A DNA stretch of 64,000 bases from Hymenolepis diminuta. Lineage: Eukaryota; Platyhelminthes; Cestoda; Cyclophyllidea; Hymenolepididae. Every line of letters begins with the position of its first letter. Position 1 is the stretch's first letter. Under the pieces are notes generated by a model that saw nothing but the letters and a program-made list of their open reading frames with translations, was not told where the DNA came from and ran no database searches. The stretch is from NCBI GenBank assembly GCA_900708905.1, contig CAADRB010000012.1, positions 2,343,271 through 2,407,270 of the forward strand, written 5' to 3'. A program made the position numbers and the translations under genes. Of this stretch, positions 1 to 13,100 are shown piece by piece.

Positions 1-2226
1 ACAAGATTGGCAGTTTGTACCTACCTTATCTCCAGAGCCAACGAATGCTACTTTTGTATGAGTTAAACTACCGACTTACCATTTGATTATGTCAATCATT
101 GTAGCAATTAATTGATCAGAGTAGATTAGTTTTAGATGCGTTCAAGGATATGCACATGGTACTAACCAAGTGACAATTGTTTGATTAGTATGAAGAGTGG
201 TTGCTAGTCTCACCTATCTGATCATAGATGTAAGGAGATACAAAAGATATTCGACCCCAGTTTCATCCCATACTGAACTATTTGTTTACGTATGTGTTCA
301 GATGTTATTCCTTGATTAAAAATAGCAAAATTTTATTACGTATTATCACTTTAAATAAACTAAAGCTGAAAATGAACACTTATTCACCTTTAACCTGACC
401 AGTGAGTTCGTAAGTACATTGTATAACCGGCGCCTAAGCAATTATGTAAGAAAAGGAGGATTTTCGTGACGGTAGCTAAACAATGTCAGGTTAATGAATT
501 TTAATAATGTTGACTTAAATTAAGTTAATGTGCTTGCTATCAAGAAAAAAATATTCATGCGAATTGCAATCGGTTGACGATCCTAATTTTGCACCAAATA
601 ACGTCATAATAAACCTAATACACAAGTTCCATGAGAATTTATGCTTATAGAAAGGTAGATTAATGTGAACCAGATGTGAGGCAAGATTGAAGCTTTCACT
701 TTTTATCCAATTACATGAAGTGAAAACGCGTTAAACTTCATAATCCTTGAAGATAAACTAATTAGTATGATAAGTATAAGGAGGCGTAACGATCACTTTT
801 GAAAAGCAGAACACTCGGCCCATATTCATTGGTCACGGCAAGTGTGGAGTTCAAGGACGTTGCTCTCCTGAATAAAAACACACAATCCCACAAAGAATCT
901 TGGATTGATTTCCATATTAAAATACTATACACCTTTTTTAATTGTGCGCTATACTTATCAAGAGCTCTGTAGCATAGGGAGTTATTTACTTGGTCATTTT
1001 ATTTGGTCTCATGTATTATAACACAGTATGATTGATTATACATCGTATTCTTGATACCGAATAGCATCATTTTATCAATTCCGCCTTCCCTAGAAGATGT
1101 GTACATTGGGGGCAAATTAGTCTGAACGTACCAGTGCAGATATGCTCCACTTCTCATCCTGATAACTAAGTGGGTACCTTGCTATTTTAGCATGCTATTA
1201 TATTCAGCCTAAAACAATAATAGTCTATCCTAAATTCTCAGCCCATGAAAACGGTTAGAGAATAAAGTAAGTGAACCACATTTAATTATAAAGCTATAGA
1301 TAATGGGAGAATAATTATTTTAAGTAGGAGAAAACAATTATTAAAAGGTTTTAAAAATTCAGGAACATGTAAGTAGAGATTCACAAATAATCTGACGGAT
1401 AGAACTTTTGAAGTGTAAAACACTGCTAAGGCTGGCCAAAGGGATCCCGCGGGCGCAAGAACATTCTGAAAGGTGCGAACGTGCTACTGATCGCGTTTCG
1501 AGCAAGCACGGTATGCGTGAGGAACCTCTCAGCCAGTCAGCAATAAATATTTGTGCAGCGTAGCGTTATTTATACTCACAAATTGCTCAACATCTTCGGT
1601 AAACACTCTCCACACAATGCCTTCTGCGTTCTCACTACTTTGAACGTAGTCTAGCTAATTTTGGGGGCCACTTACGCTAGAGGACTTTGCCAAAAGATAG
1701 TTGTACTTGTCTACCTAAGGTTTAGTCTAGGGCTATTTATATGGTATTCGATATAAACGAAACTGTCTTCTTAATCTATATATATATATATATATGTGTG
1801 TGTTTGTAGGCGGCCAAGTGAAGCGGAATTAGTAGAGCATGCCAACGCATGCATGATTTATTTGCATATAAATAAACTCGCTGTCTCTACCGCTTCTTGT
1901 CTGCACTTTATAAACAAGATTTATTCGTTACATGTGTATGCCATTTGATATCTAAAACTCAATAGAAAAGAGAATCGAATATGAAGAACCTTTAAGCAAA
2001 AATAAGAAACATATACGTAGAGGAAGTGATATGAACTTCATAATGTATTTAAGATAAATATGGGCCACTTGTGAAAAGATAAAGTCATTTATCAAAAGAT
2101 ACACATAAGAAAAAGCCACTGAGGTAATACAAGTCAATGCTACACAGGTTTATAATGAGATTGGCGATGAGATTTGAATATTAAATCCTTCAAGGATGGC
2201 GATGTTTCGCATTCTTGAACATTTAC
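1..2226. other. Intergenic, no gene seen
   Basis: AT-rich sequence with no convincing coding exon on either strand. It holds a TA/TG dinucleotide microsatellite at about 1777-1803 and a short more GC-rich patch near 1440-1530 that I could not assign. Confidence 0.5.
1777..1803. repeat. (TA)n(TG)n microsatellite
   Basis: A run of TA dinucleotides passes directly into TG dinucleotides. Simple-sequence repeat with no flanking gene. Confidence 0.9.
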
Positions 2227-2367
2227 CTTTGTCAAATGATGGGTGAAGAAGATAAATTGTCCGCATAGATTGCCGGTGACATCAACTCTTAGCAGGTAGG
2301 TGTGATATGAGAAGGCATTGTTGGACTGATTACTACAGTCCCTTGCAGCATTCGGCCCAATAGACAT
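2227..2367 (-). CDS. Possible first coding exon of an unrecognised gene
   Basis: An open stretch of exactly 47 codons runs from an ATG at 2367 to an AAG|GTAAAT donor-like site at 2227/2226 (phase 0). A stop codon lies just upstream in frame, and an acceptor-like TTTCAG precedes the ATG, which would fit a spliced 5' UTR. The peptide is of balanced composition, unlike the AT-biased junk ORFs around it, and contains the stretch FSYHTYLLRVDVTG. I do not recognise the family and found no following exon in the remaining 2.2 kb. It may be chance. Confidence 0.2.
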
Positions 2368-2534
2368 ATTGACTCACTGAAAGATTTCTATTATTTGGTG
2401 ATTTTCAGTGGTTGCTCATTAGACAAACAAAGTTCCGTTTCTTCTCACGCTGTTTTGATACTTATTTCCTACTCTTCTTAATTCCAATTCTTATTTTTGC
2501 TACTCAATTTTTCCCAGTTTCTTGCCTGTGTCTA

Positions 2535-2655
2535 ACACATCCGTGGTCCAACTCAACTCTCGATCTTCTGCTTCGGAAGGGTTGATGTATCCTGCTGGCC
2601 ATAGTAAAGATCATTAGTTTTATGAAGATATATCTCTACATCTAACCTGATTGGA
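2535..2655 (+). repeat. Dispersed repeat R1, copy 1
   Basis: This stretch resembles 21845-21960 in the same orientation. Both contain GATCTTCTG, then a GGCCAT/AGCCAT block, then TTAGTTT and GATATATCT in the same order with similar spacing. Diverged; no coding potential seen. Confidence 0.5.
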
Positions 2656-5600
2656 CTTCTGTTGTAGTTATTCTGACGAGATTCATTGTAACTTTAACCT
2701 CATATGGTCCCCAACCTAACAGGCCTCTTTATTATGTGAATTTCTGCTATGTTATGAATGCAAAAAGGAGATTATTACAAAATCATATAAGTTGGTGCCA
2801 TCCGAATTGTTCATATTCGGAAAATGAGATGAAAAATGTAGAATTTAATTGGAAAAGCACGGTCTGACGTATTTAGAGTCCAGTCAAAGTAGTCTTACTC
2901 ATCCAGGACATTCCATTCCCTGACCACTATCTAATCACCTACCTTTTAATCTTCTTCCTCATGATTAAAGTCGGGAATATTTCCTATGGGCAATGATGTC
3001 AGTGAGCGATCGTTGGGAATAAAGTTAAACTTCACTAAAGTGCCTACCTATTTAAATAGTCATAATTTCGATAAAAATAAAAACGAATTAATGCATACCA
3101 AGGAAATATTGAAGCAAGTAAAACAATTCTAGTGGAAAACCAAACAGTCGAAAATTGTTCAATGCATAAGGATAGACAATGGGTTTAATGAGGAAGATTA
3201 CAATGCAGTTAAATTAAAGGTTAACTGAGATAAAAACTAATAGCTTTGGGATTGTTCGAGCCGCGATAAATGAAGCAATTGGGAATGACTTATCTCCAAA
3301 TAACATGAACGCAACTTTTCCTTATTAATTACTGACAGAGGAAAATGTCAAATATTCTTTCCTTTACAGAATCGAAAATGCCTTAATAAATAATTTTTAC
3401 AAGAAGGTGGAATTTAAAATAGGATAGACATTGAAAAGAGAAGCCAAACTCGGTAAATGAATAATTTTGAGTGATTCTTGGATTTTTGACATGAATCTAG
3501 AAAAAGGCTAAAATAAAAAAAAACAATATGAGAGTTCGAAATAGTTGAATAAAACAAAAATATTTAAGTTAAAAACAAAGTTAAAGCTATCTCGGAGGTG
3601 AAACTTGCAGGTCTGTTTGGAAAAAATACGACTCCCAATGGTTAAAAATACATTACAATTAACACTATGCAAGTTAGTTCCGAAAAGGGAAAGTTGAACA
3701 CAAAGGTGACATTGGTATGAAGGCAGAACAAGTATCGATTATGTTGTTAATGTTGAAATGTTTGAATATGTTGAAATATTTGCATTTTGGTAAAATATGG
3801 CAAGCGAAAAATGCGAATAACAGCAAAATAGAGTACTATTAAAATGAGAGTGTTTGCGAAAATATTTAATAATGCAATGAATAACTCCAAAGATTATTTA
3901 AGAAACGATTATAAGGTAAAGTTTCAATTATTAGTTATAACTGTTAGATAGCGAATGTTCTTCTGGAGTAAAACTTCATTAGAAGTTAAAATTATCGGAA
4001 TTTCAACTGAATTAGAGTTGTATTTTAAAATACTCTCAATCCGTATCATCTAGTTAATATCTTGGCGATTAGGGAGAAGTATATTTGAAGTGGTTTGACC
4101 AACCATCCAAACGAATAAATTAGAAAAAAAAATTCTGGATTATACAAGCGGGAATTCACTCAGAGCCAATTTCGAATTAAGACATCGGGATATTAGAACG
4201 TGAAGCAGTGAACTTTACACGGGAAGCATAAGTGTATAATCTCATTCAAAAGATCAAATTTTGTTAAACAATTTTGATATCCTGACTTTACCCTGTGCTC
4301 CCACTTGATCTATATTATTTAATCCATTCTGAACTGCTCCATTGTTATCTGTGTTTTAAAACAAATGAATTCTTAACGAACATATTAGTGAAAGTATAAT
4401 TTAAGAAAAGTTTGGTACTGAACAAACAATTTTGGAAAGTAAACAAAAACAATTGGATCTTAAATGATAAACAGGATTACCCAGGATGATAGGTCGGAGA
4501 GATGAGAAAAAAAGTTTCACAATTTGTAACTAAAAAGGGAGAATAGCAATGAAATGAAAAATAACAAACATCCAATTTTTACGTAAATGAAATGAGCGGG
4601 GCATGATTTTAGAGACACAGATTTGAATGATAAACTAAAGATTTTATGTAAAGTAATACTATGACATTTTCGATATAATCTAAATACGGATACGAAGAGA
4701 GGTTAATACGAATAAAAAAATATGCAATTTACGCCTAAGAATAGACCGTTAATAGTGAATATAAAGCCCACCTTCCTATATTATGAAAGAAATTTAGTCA
4801 AGTGATTAGTGAAATTGTAAGTAATTACACTATTGGTTCAAATTTTTATCTACTTCAACTTTGCTACGTTAAAACTGTAAGGTGATAAACTGAATATAAG
4901 AAAATTTTTCTCCTCAGCCGTTCGAAGAAATAACGAAATGAAGTGAAAAGACCAACCTTTTTTGATTAAATAATACCTGTTAATAAGCACTGAACATCGT
5001 AGATAAGCATTTGCTGTAATACGGGGGACGATTCGTGAAATTTGAATTTTGGAACGAGGACCTCCCATTTAGTAAATGTTGTTCAACCCGAGCCCAAAAA
5101 CTTGAATGAAGTACGACTCTTTAATACTATGATATTACTCTCTGTATCTTGTAGCAAACTGTAATAAGGGCTGACAACAACTTTAGAGCAGAACACCAAG
5201 AGCTGATAAGATCAAAATGTATTGAACGAACCATGACGAGGGAGAGAGGAGATGAGAGGGTAACGTTGGAACCGGTAACTGACACACGCGTATGTGCGTG
5301 TATGGTGCTTTTGCGTACGTGTAAAAGGCTTTACATAGGAATAGAATGAACAGATAGAATGGTTCCGGACATCACCGCAGGGAAGCTGAACACTTACAAC
5401 GCTCATTCAAGGACTATTTAATTAGTTTATTCCGATAGTTAAAACAAACCACTTGAGAACACACGATGGTTATGCACAGGGAAAGTGAGGTTACAGTAGG
5501 GTCAACCACTTCAAGCACCACTGTGAGGTCGAGTTAATTAGGTCTCAGTGATTAGTGATGACATAGATGCAAGCTTTGGAGAAACATAGCGATTCATCTC

Positions 5601-8600
5601 TCAATCTTTTTAATGTCCTTCCCTTTATCATTTGTTGGGCTTACAGTTATCCGATATCAATTGCTTCCGTCAATTAAAAATTATAAAAATTTTGTATTAC
5701 CGTGGGTAAGTATAACTGACAAATTACTTGGACGAAGGCTACTTAGCCAAATTATTTACGAAATAGAAACAATTTAATGTCGCATGCTGAGTTTCAAAAT
5801 ATCTCAATTAAATTATTCACAGCTTGCCGCCATAATAGAAAAACCGATTTTATTAGAGAGAAATTGAAATGAGAACACTAAGTATACAAATATAATAAAT
5901 TAGTCCCGAAATAATACATAAATATCATGCCAAGTTAAAAATAAAATTTCGAAGTGTAGCAAACAAAATATTTTCTTAACTTTAAGCATTAACCTAAATC
6001 TTGATATTAGTATTAACCTCAGATTCAGATTGGACTACAAGTGGCGCAGGAAATTCAAAGTTGTCGTCATGACTGCGCGCCCCAGCCACTTAACCTCAAA
6101 AGGATATTACCGTGACCTAGACGACCTTTTCGGTCATTTACATGATGATTCAAAGATAAGCCAGAAATGGCATGTCTGAATGCCAAGCAAAAAACCAAAT
6201 TATAATTTTTAGTTAATGAAATAGATGAACATTATATGGACCAGCCCCACATAAATAGAATAAACTAAATCGCAAGCAGTAGCAGAATATTATGGAACTT
6301 AGAACACTGCTCTCCCTCCCTCCCCCCACTCACTTTGTTAACTCACTGTTTCATAAATGTATACATTTGTTTTCATGAAACCCTGCATCTCAAATCCTAT
6401 CAACGGTATCTATTCATAATTTTCGATTGCTAGAGGTTAGTAAACTTTTAAGCTCACACCTCCACAATTCTAATGTTTAAAACCAAATTTTGACAGATGG
6501 TTTTATGCATGTTTAAATGATAGTTCGAATAAATAAAGCGTACTTTAGAAAAACCATAGTGTGCAACACTCTTTTTAAATGCCCTTGCTAGTCTCAACTG
6601 TCTGTCCATGGCTGTAAGAAAATTCAAATAAATCATATTGACATGATCAACTATTAAATTAAACCGGTCAGAAAATTCCACATATCTCGGACATAGACTC
6701 AACCAGATACTTAAGGACCAAATCATAATAATTAAATCTTGAGATTGTTGGACATTAGAAATTGATTTATACATCATCCTCCGAAATCAAACTAACTTTA
6801 AGAGAATGAGATTAAATGCTGAGGCTTTACTCATGAAAACCAACTGCCTGTACCAATCTCACGGACTTGCCTTCAAAGTTAAGTTCTTACTGAACGCTCT
6901 CAAAAATCTCAAGAAACGAATTCGTAAAGAACTCAGACACCTTAACCGCAAGTGAAGCAAAATAGAAAATTTCGTTTCAAGAGTGAATTCCCCTAATTTG
7001 TCTTTCTCCTCCTTTCAATAAATAATGCAATGAAAACTACGTACAACCTGTCTATATAGTATCTATTTAGTTTGAATAGACCTAATTGAATAAAGCTCAT
7101 GCTCATTGAACAGATTTCAACTTCTCCTCATTTCAAATGTAAAAACCAATAAGTAAATATTGTAAAGATTTCAGTGATATGAAAAATTTTATGTCAAGCT
7201 ACAGCCGTCACGGTAACAACAAACCGCATATCGAGGTTTGCCTTTTTAAATTTAATTGGGCCCAAAGGAAAATTTTATGGAAAACATGAACTAAAGGTGA
7301 GAAATAGGGAAATATATGTGATGTAGACTTCAAAGGTAAATAACATATTAAATTGTATTTAGTTTACTTTACTCAAAATCCTGGCTCAAGTAAATTAATC
7401 AAGACGTCAAGGAAGACCTTCATTTGACCGGAGTTCTATAACCAAAACAGTCAATGGATGTCGATTCCAGTCTCTAAACACGTAAATCTCCATCTCAAGG
7501 GAATTTAACCAAGACGGTAATGTGCGAGGCTGCCAATAGTAAGAGAATATTTGCAGGAAACTAATGCTCTTTTACTGTTGGTGTGGTCACAAATTCTCGG
7601 GCGTAACCATCACTCCCGATTTCCAATTGTATTAAGTGATTAAAACGTTAAATATCAGAATATCATCAGTAATATCGAACTTAAGTTCAAGCGAGCCTCT
7701 TTAACAGACCTTTGGGAAAGCAGGGCAAAATAGCGCCACATATTCTTCTGAGCTGTGTAGTGAAGTAAAAATTCCGCATCTATGGGACAAATCTTCCAAT
7801 CCTTTCCACAAATTGTATCCATATAGTTATGCATCCACATGTCCGAAAATCATAATGTAAACAAATATAATATCAAAAGAAAACTAATTATAGCCAGAAG
7901 AATTAATCAAGACGCGGAGGAAATCTTACTTGAGTCCACTCCTAATTTGACAAAAATGTCTGAAAGTATCCATTTCATTTCCACAAGTCATGGAATCCAA
8001 TTTATCAAGAATTCGTGCTTCGATAGTAAAATGCGTTTCTGCTAATGATATACGAAGACTCACGTCAAATCAATACAGTGGGAGATATCTGAGGTACTAG
8101 CGAAACAAATGTCAAATATTTCTTTCAAATAGTCATTAAACTGTCATCTATAAAGATGCCATGCGTAGCCCGTGACACATTAAAACCTAAGAAGTGCCGT
8201 ATTTTAAGAGGTGTTCAGAAGATAAACTTTCAAATCCGAAAATACAAAAATACGCCCTCCATTTTGAGACGATTAATTAACAATTAAAGATTCCGAACCG
8301 GATATTCTAAACCACTAACTTTTTTCTCTAAGCTTAGTATCCGCTTGTTTATGCTGCATAATGTAAATCAACTTAGAGGACTAACATAATTCCTCAATAT
8401 TTTCTTCAAAGAAACAGTCAAATGAGATGACTTGAATAAGTGTTCGTTTGTAACGGGCTTAGCTAGCAATCAGCTTAATTAAACTTGAGATAATCTGATA
8501 AAAAAGGGTTGGGAAAATTACCACGCTGAAAGTAAATACAATATGAAGGCATTTAGTGCTCTTTCAAATTTAATAAACTCAACTAGAACATCATAAAACC

Positions 8601-9410
8601 AATTTGTGAACAAATTACTCAATGAGACTCAGTTCTAGAACACACGTAGTAAAATTAAAATTTTTTACCGAAAGATGCGAAGAAACCCATACATTCGGAG
8701 TTCATTAGCTTTAAAACTGCCCAAAAATGGTTAAGCTCAATAAACCTCGGGGTTTGAAGATGTCAGCTGAGCGAATCAAACTGCCACTTGAATAGTATTT
8801 AAACACAGAGTTATTGTCGGCCATGCTTTATTTGTGCCGAATTTAAAGCGTATTATTAGCTTGAAATGATTTGTAGGGATGATGACAATAATTAATGAAT
8901 CTCCTATTAAAATGGGATTAGAAAGTATCTGATAATTAGAATTTCATGCCATAAACAATCCCAGCCAATTGAATGTACCAGACTAACTAGACCCCAAATC
9001 AGAACAATTAGTCATATCTAGTCTAGACAACTTCCTTGGAAAAATAACATTCCAGACATTGTTTATCCCGTTCCCTTTGGAAATGTCTAGAACATCTAAA
9101 TCGCCTCAAAAATACTCTTACTTTGAGTGAAAATAAAATGCAACTTTTGATTTTTACAATTTTACAAGCAATATCTGAAAATAAGGTATTTGGACTAAAA
9201 TACTTAATCCCACAGAAAATGAAGACCTACTTCAGATAGTTTTTTTTAACCGCCATCTCAGACATTAACCGACATAGATGAGTCTAAGGCAATGGTAGGA
9301 CTTGATAATCTGAATGATAATGTCATATTTCCTGTTTTTACTCTCATTTCATATGCGCAAAACGCACAACGTAAATCGTAATGAATTTTACGTCTAAACT
9401 AGCTCAGGAA
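2656..9410. other. Intergenic, no gene seen
   Basis: Over 6 kb of AT-rich sequence on the 3' side of the palmitoyltransferase gene. Open frames here (for example minus strand 6454-6777) have AT-driven composition, no recognisable domain and no supporting splice structure. A weak similarity between about 190-235 and 6570-6615 (TTGCTAGTCTCA followed by GTAAG) may be another old repeat. Confidence 0.5.
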
Positions 9411-9417
9411 CTAAAGC

Positions 9418-9496
9418 TGATTAGCTAAACTGGTTAAGCGGAAAATTCGTTGATCGACTGTTAACGGTTGAGGGATAAGTAATTCGATCTAGCTAC
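9418..9496 (+). repeat. tRNA-like sequence (SINE head or tRNA relic)
   Basis: TAGCTAAACTGGTTAAG at 9422-9438 fits the polymerase III box A consensus. AATTCGATCT at about 9481-9490 is a weak match to box B. The ends TAGCT and AGCTA can pair. The A-to-B distance is longer than in an ordinary tRNA without a long variable arm, and no clean cloverleaf could be drawn, so a tRNA-derived element or pseudogene is more likely than a working tRNA. Confidence 0.3.
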
Positions 9497-9705
9497 TTAA
9501 TAATACCCATACTACTTAATTACACAATTTGAGGGGTTTTGACCAAGACAATCTGCTTTTGAAACTTTACAGGAGGATTGAAATATATAACAATAAGAGT
9601 TTCGGCAGTACACATAGTAGGAAGCAAAAGGAAATAGAACAATAACAATAGATGAAGAAATACGCATAGATAAAGGAAATAAAAGGGATCATCAATCACC
9701 ATCCA

Positions 9706-10155
9706 TCATAATTCACCGGTCACTGAAACTCCACGAGTAGTATTTATTTTAGAGAGGATTGTAGTGGTGGTGTCCATATCTTCAATACCATCATGTATAG
9801 CACTAAGTAGGGGTACATTTGCGCCAGTATCGATACTTCCGTTACCGTAGGAGTGGATATCAGTGTTCGAACCCTCTCCGACAGTTGCATCACCACCACG
9901 GAAGCCAAGAGCATCCATTGACCAGTTGAAATTTCTGACACGTCTGTGACGTAGGCAAGGGAATGGCCAGAGCCACATAGGCCCTGCACCACAGACGTCT
10001 TTGAGTAGCTCAAATTTGGATATTTTACGATAGCTTCCAGTTTCAGGATCAGAGTTCCGTTCATCAAGAAATTCTAGAGCATTTGATCGACCCGCTCGAG
10101 GTTTTACGCGTTGGATGTGTTCGACTGCAGTTTCATCACTAAATATTGCTGACAT
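9706..10155 (-). CDS. Last exon of the palmitoyltransferase (cytosolic tail)
   Basis: Begins in phase 0 after TTTGTAG with [15 protein letters not shown], matching the region after TM4 in ZDHHC3/7. It continues with an aromatic/proline stretch ([15 protein letters not shown]) that corresponds to the conserved tail of this subfamily. The final 60 or so residues (rich in Gly, Ser, Thr, Asp) have no counterpart I know. The stop codon is at 9706-9708. Confidence 0.88.
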   Translation of the reverse strand: MSAIFSDETAVEHIQRVKPRAGRSNALEFLDERNSDPETGSYRKISKFELLKDVCGAGPMWLWPFPCLRHRRVRNFNWSMDALGFRGGDATVGEGSNTDIHSYGNGSIDTGANVPLLSAIHDGIEDMDTTTTILSKINTTRGVSVTGEL

Positions 10156-13100
10156 CTACAAATACAAACAAAGCTTAACTACTTATAAACAAGTCAGTAG
10201 CATGCACTTCTAAAGTAAACGTGAAAATGAGATATTACGAGTTATTTAAGTAAAATTATAAAAACTTGCCTACCTGATCTGAGAAGATTGCAAGAACAAA
10301 GAGACCGAATAGACAAGATATGACAACGAGCATGATGGAGTGAATGCTAAAAAAATGAGGAAAAAATATTTCAAATAAATATAATAAACAACAACAACAA
10401 CAAATGGGTTTTGATGGCATGTGTAAAAGGCCAAGTGACAAATGTAAAATCAGAACTGCATCTTATTATTCAATTCACAAGAAAATAAAACTCGCCTGAA
10501 TAAGTCCAGACTCCTAAGTTGGCTGAAAGATTGATTAGAAGGTAATTGAAAATTTAGAACTTTTAGATCCTTTGTTTCGTTCTTAGGTGAAATAAGCGAC
10601 CCCCTTCCTAGACAAATTATTTCAAAGCTGTTATCACTTGGACTGAAAAACTAAAGTCCTCGTAAGCAAATTTTTAATCGATGATTCAATAATAAACACA
10701 AAACCATTACCACAAAATTAATGCAACCAACTTTTCTCCTAATGTAGGGTCAACATCAATCAGTCTTCCAGCAGACGAAAAAGGACATTATGAAGCGAAA
10801 TGCACCCTCTCTGAAAATTCCTTACAATTTATTATTAAGGTTTTTCGTAGATTAAAAGGACATCGTTTAAGATACATATCCTCTCAGAGATTTCATTGGA
10901 ATTTATACATTTCAGTATTTTCAACCATTGCCAATAAAAGAGCACCATGAATTTTTAAGAATCAAATACATAATAATTTAACTCATACCGAACTGTCACA
11001 CTATTGGCTGGAGCAGCTAGTCAATAATTTAAGATTACCGATTGATCCCGTTATATTATGAATGAGGCAAACCATAGTTGGCTATTTACCAATCCATTTC
11101 CGTTTATTTCATCAGAAGAAGACGAATTTTACCCAAAAGTCAAACAGCAGCACAATTACTCAGCACCTGAGTGAATTTCACAAAGCCAAAGCTCAAAAAT
11201 TTCCAAATTTACGTGAGAAATTTTCTTGCATTCGGCGAGCTCTGTTGTTTTGCTGTGATATGTTAATCAGATGGGAAGAAGCACCAAACTCGTGTGATGC
11301 TCTAAAAAGAGATGCCGTTCTGTTCTTTTCTGCAGTCCTCCGTCAATTTTAATTGACTGAATATTACAACTGGACGGCAAAATCTGAAAATTGACAGATG
11401 ATGAGAGAAAGACGTGCTATAATAGGAGAACAAAACCCGCTCCATTAAGCTTTCATATTGGTAGAAAGAATTTCTGAAGAAATCTGACCATAATTTTAAA
11501 AAAAAACCAGGGTATCTTGCTACCAAAGGGATAAAGTAGTTTATGGAAAAGTACACTCAAGCTATTATCACCCTTCTATAGTACTAAGGGTGTCTGATAA
11601 CAAGATTCTCCTAAATACAACGAAAAAGCCGTATTAGACGAAGGGCCGACGAGCTCCAACGTAGAAAAACTCGCCCTTGGGTTTCTATGAAAATTCCTTC
11701 AAATTCCCCTACTTTAAAACATCTCAAGGAGAACCAGAAAGAGAACTTACACGAAGTAATGACCAAGGCAATTTGATCCCGTTTATGAAGACTAAAACAG
11801 CCAGCGATTCAAGTGTAAAGTGTATAACCCCACTATTTTTGTTAACGTGTTTTTTCCAAGATAGTAGGACATCTTTTGCCTTTGTCCAATGATTGATACT
11901 GAGAGAGATCAAAAGAGCCAGATACAGTATAAGTTTTCAGTAAAAACACCGCAACATTTGAAACAAAAATCAGAGGATTTAGAACAGGTGAGTATATTTA
12001 AGGACGAAAATATGACTGTATTAAAAGACCTAAGTTAATAAAGTGTCTAAAACTGAAAAAGTATTTAAATGTATTTGTAAAAAATAAAAATAAGTGGCAT
12101 AACCAATCATTCAATGAAATCAACTGGTCGAAAATGTCTAAGTATCTTAGATATGACCTCACTTAAAAATCCAGGGATCAAATCATGGAAATTGACATTT
12201 GAAACAGAGTAAACTTTACCTCATATAAGAAATTAAAAAAATCAAATGCTCCCAGGATTCAAATGTGAGATTGTTGACATTCCGAAATTATTATCTGCTC
12301 CTACTCGACCCTGATTCATGCTTATTTGAAAATATTTTTTTGTCATTTTGTATATTCCGCTGATATCTCATGATTGTATTTTCACTTTTAAGCGCATTAA
12401 TAACGATTTGACTGATTAAAAACAGGCTGTCAAATATGTGAACAAAAACTCTACGCCAGACTACTTAATTTTACCACAATGTAATAATTTGAGTCGACTA
12501 ATCTATGAGCTGAATTTACTCTCAGCATTTCAAAATCGACTCTTCTCTTACATCAGTGAAATTGTAATTACCGCAAAAAGAAAAAGTGCCATTTTACATG
12601 GAATTTTCATAGAAATTTAAAATGTCTAAATTTAGATTCACTACGCAAGATTTGCAAGGTACTTTTTAATGTCGAAGTTGTAAATTCTATAAGAAATGTT
12701 TGTGTAATCGACTTTGTTCTGTCGCGAATAGAAGCGTGTTTACATCTAAAGTTTATTATAAGGCAAGATCATTTAATTTGCATCTACAACGAGTTATTTG
12801 AACAGCCGCGAACCGTAAATTGCCCGTAATTTAAACAGCAGTTAAATGATCTTCCACGCTTCACATAAACGATGATTTTTATCTAGATGAATAGTAAAAT
12901 TCAGAGCAATCGAAGAAGGAACTAAACCACAAATAGCTGAAATACTACAGTGAAATGACAGTTTAAACTAAGAAACCCTTGTAGATACTTTTTTGCTATC
13001 AGTAGTATTTTGGGAGGTAATGATGATAAAAGGGTACGATCAAGCTATCCATTGTGATAAGTAAAAGGATTAAAATGACCTACTTATAATATAATTAATA

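Noticed and set aside
190..6615. Short similarity TTGCTAGTCTCA...GTAAG at 190-235 and 6570-6615
   Set aside because: Only about 40 bp align convincingly; too little to call a repeat family.
6454..6777. 107-residue minus-strand ORF
   Set aside because: AT-driven composition with no domain or promoter context. Its DNA weakly resembles part of 190-235, so it may be repeat-derived.
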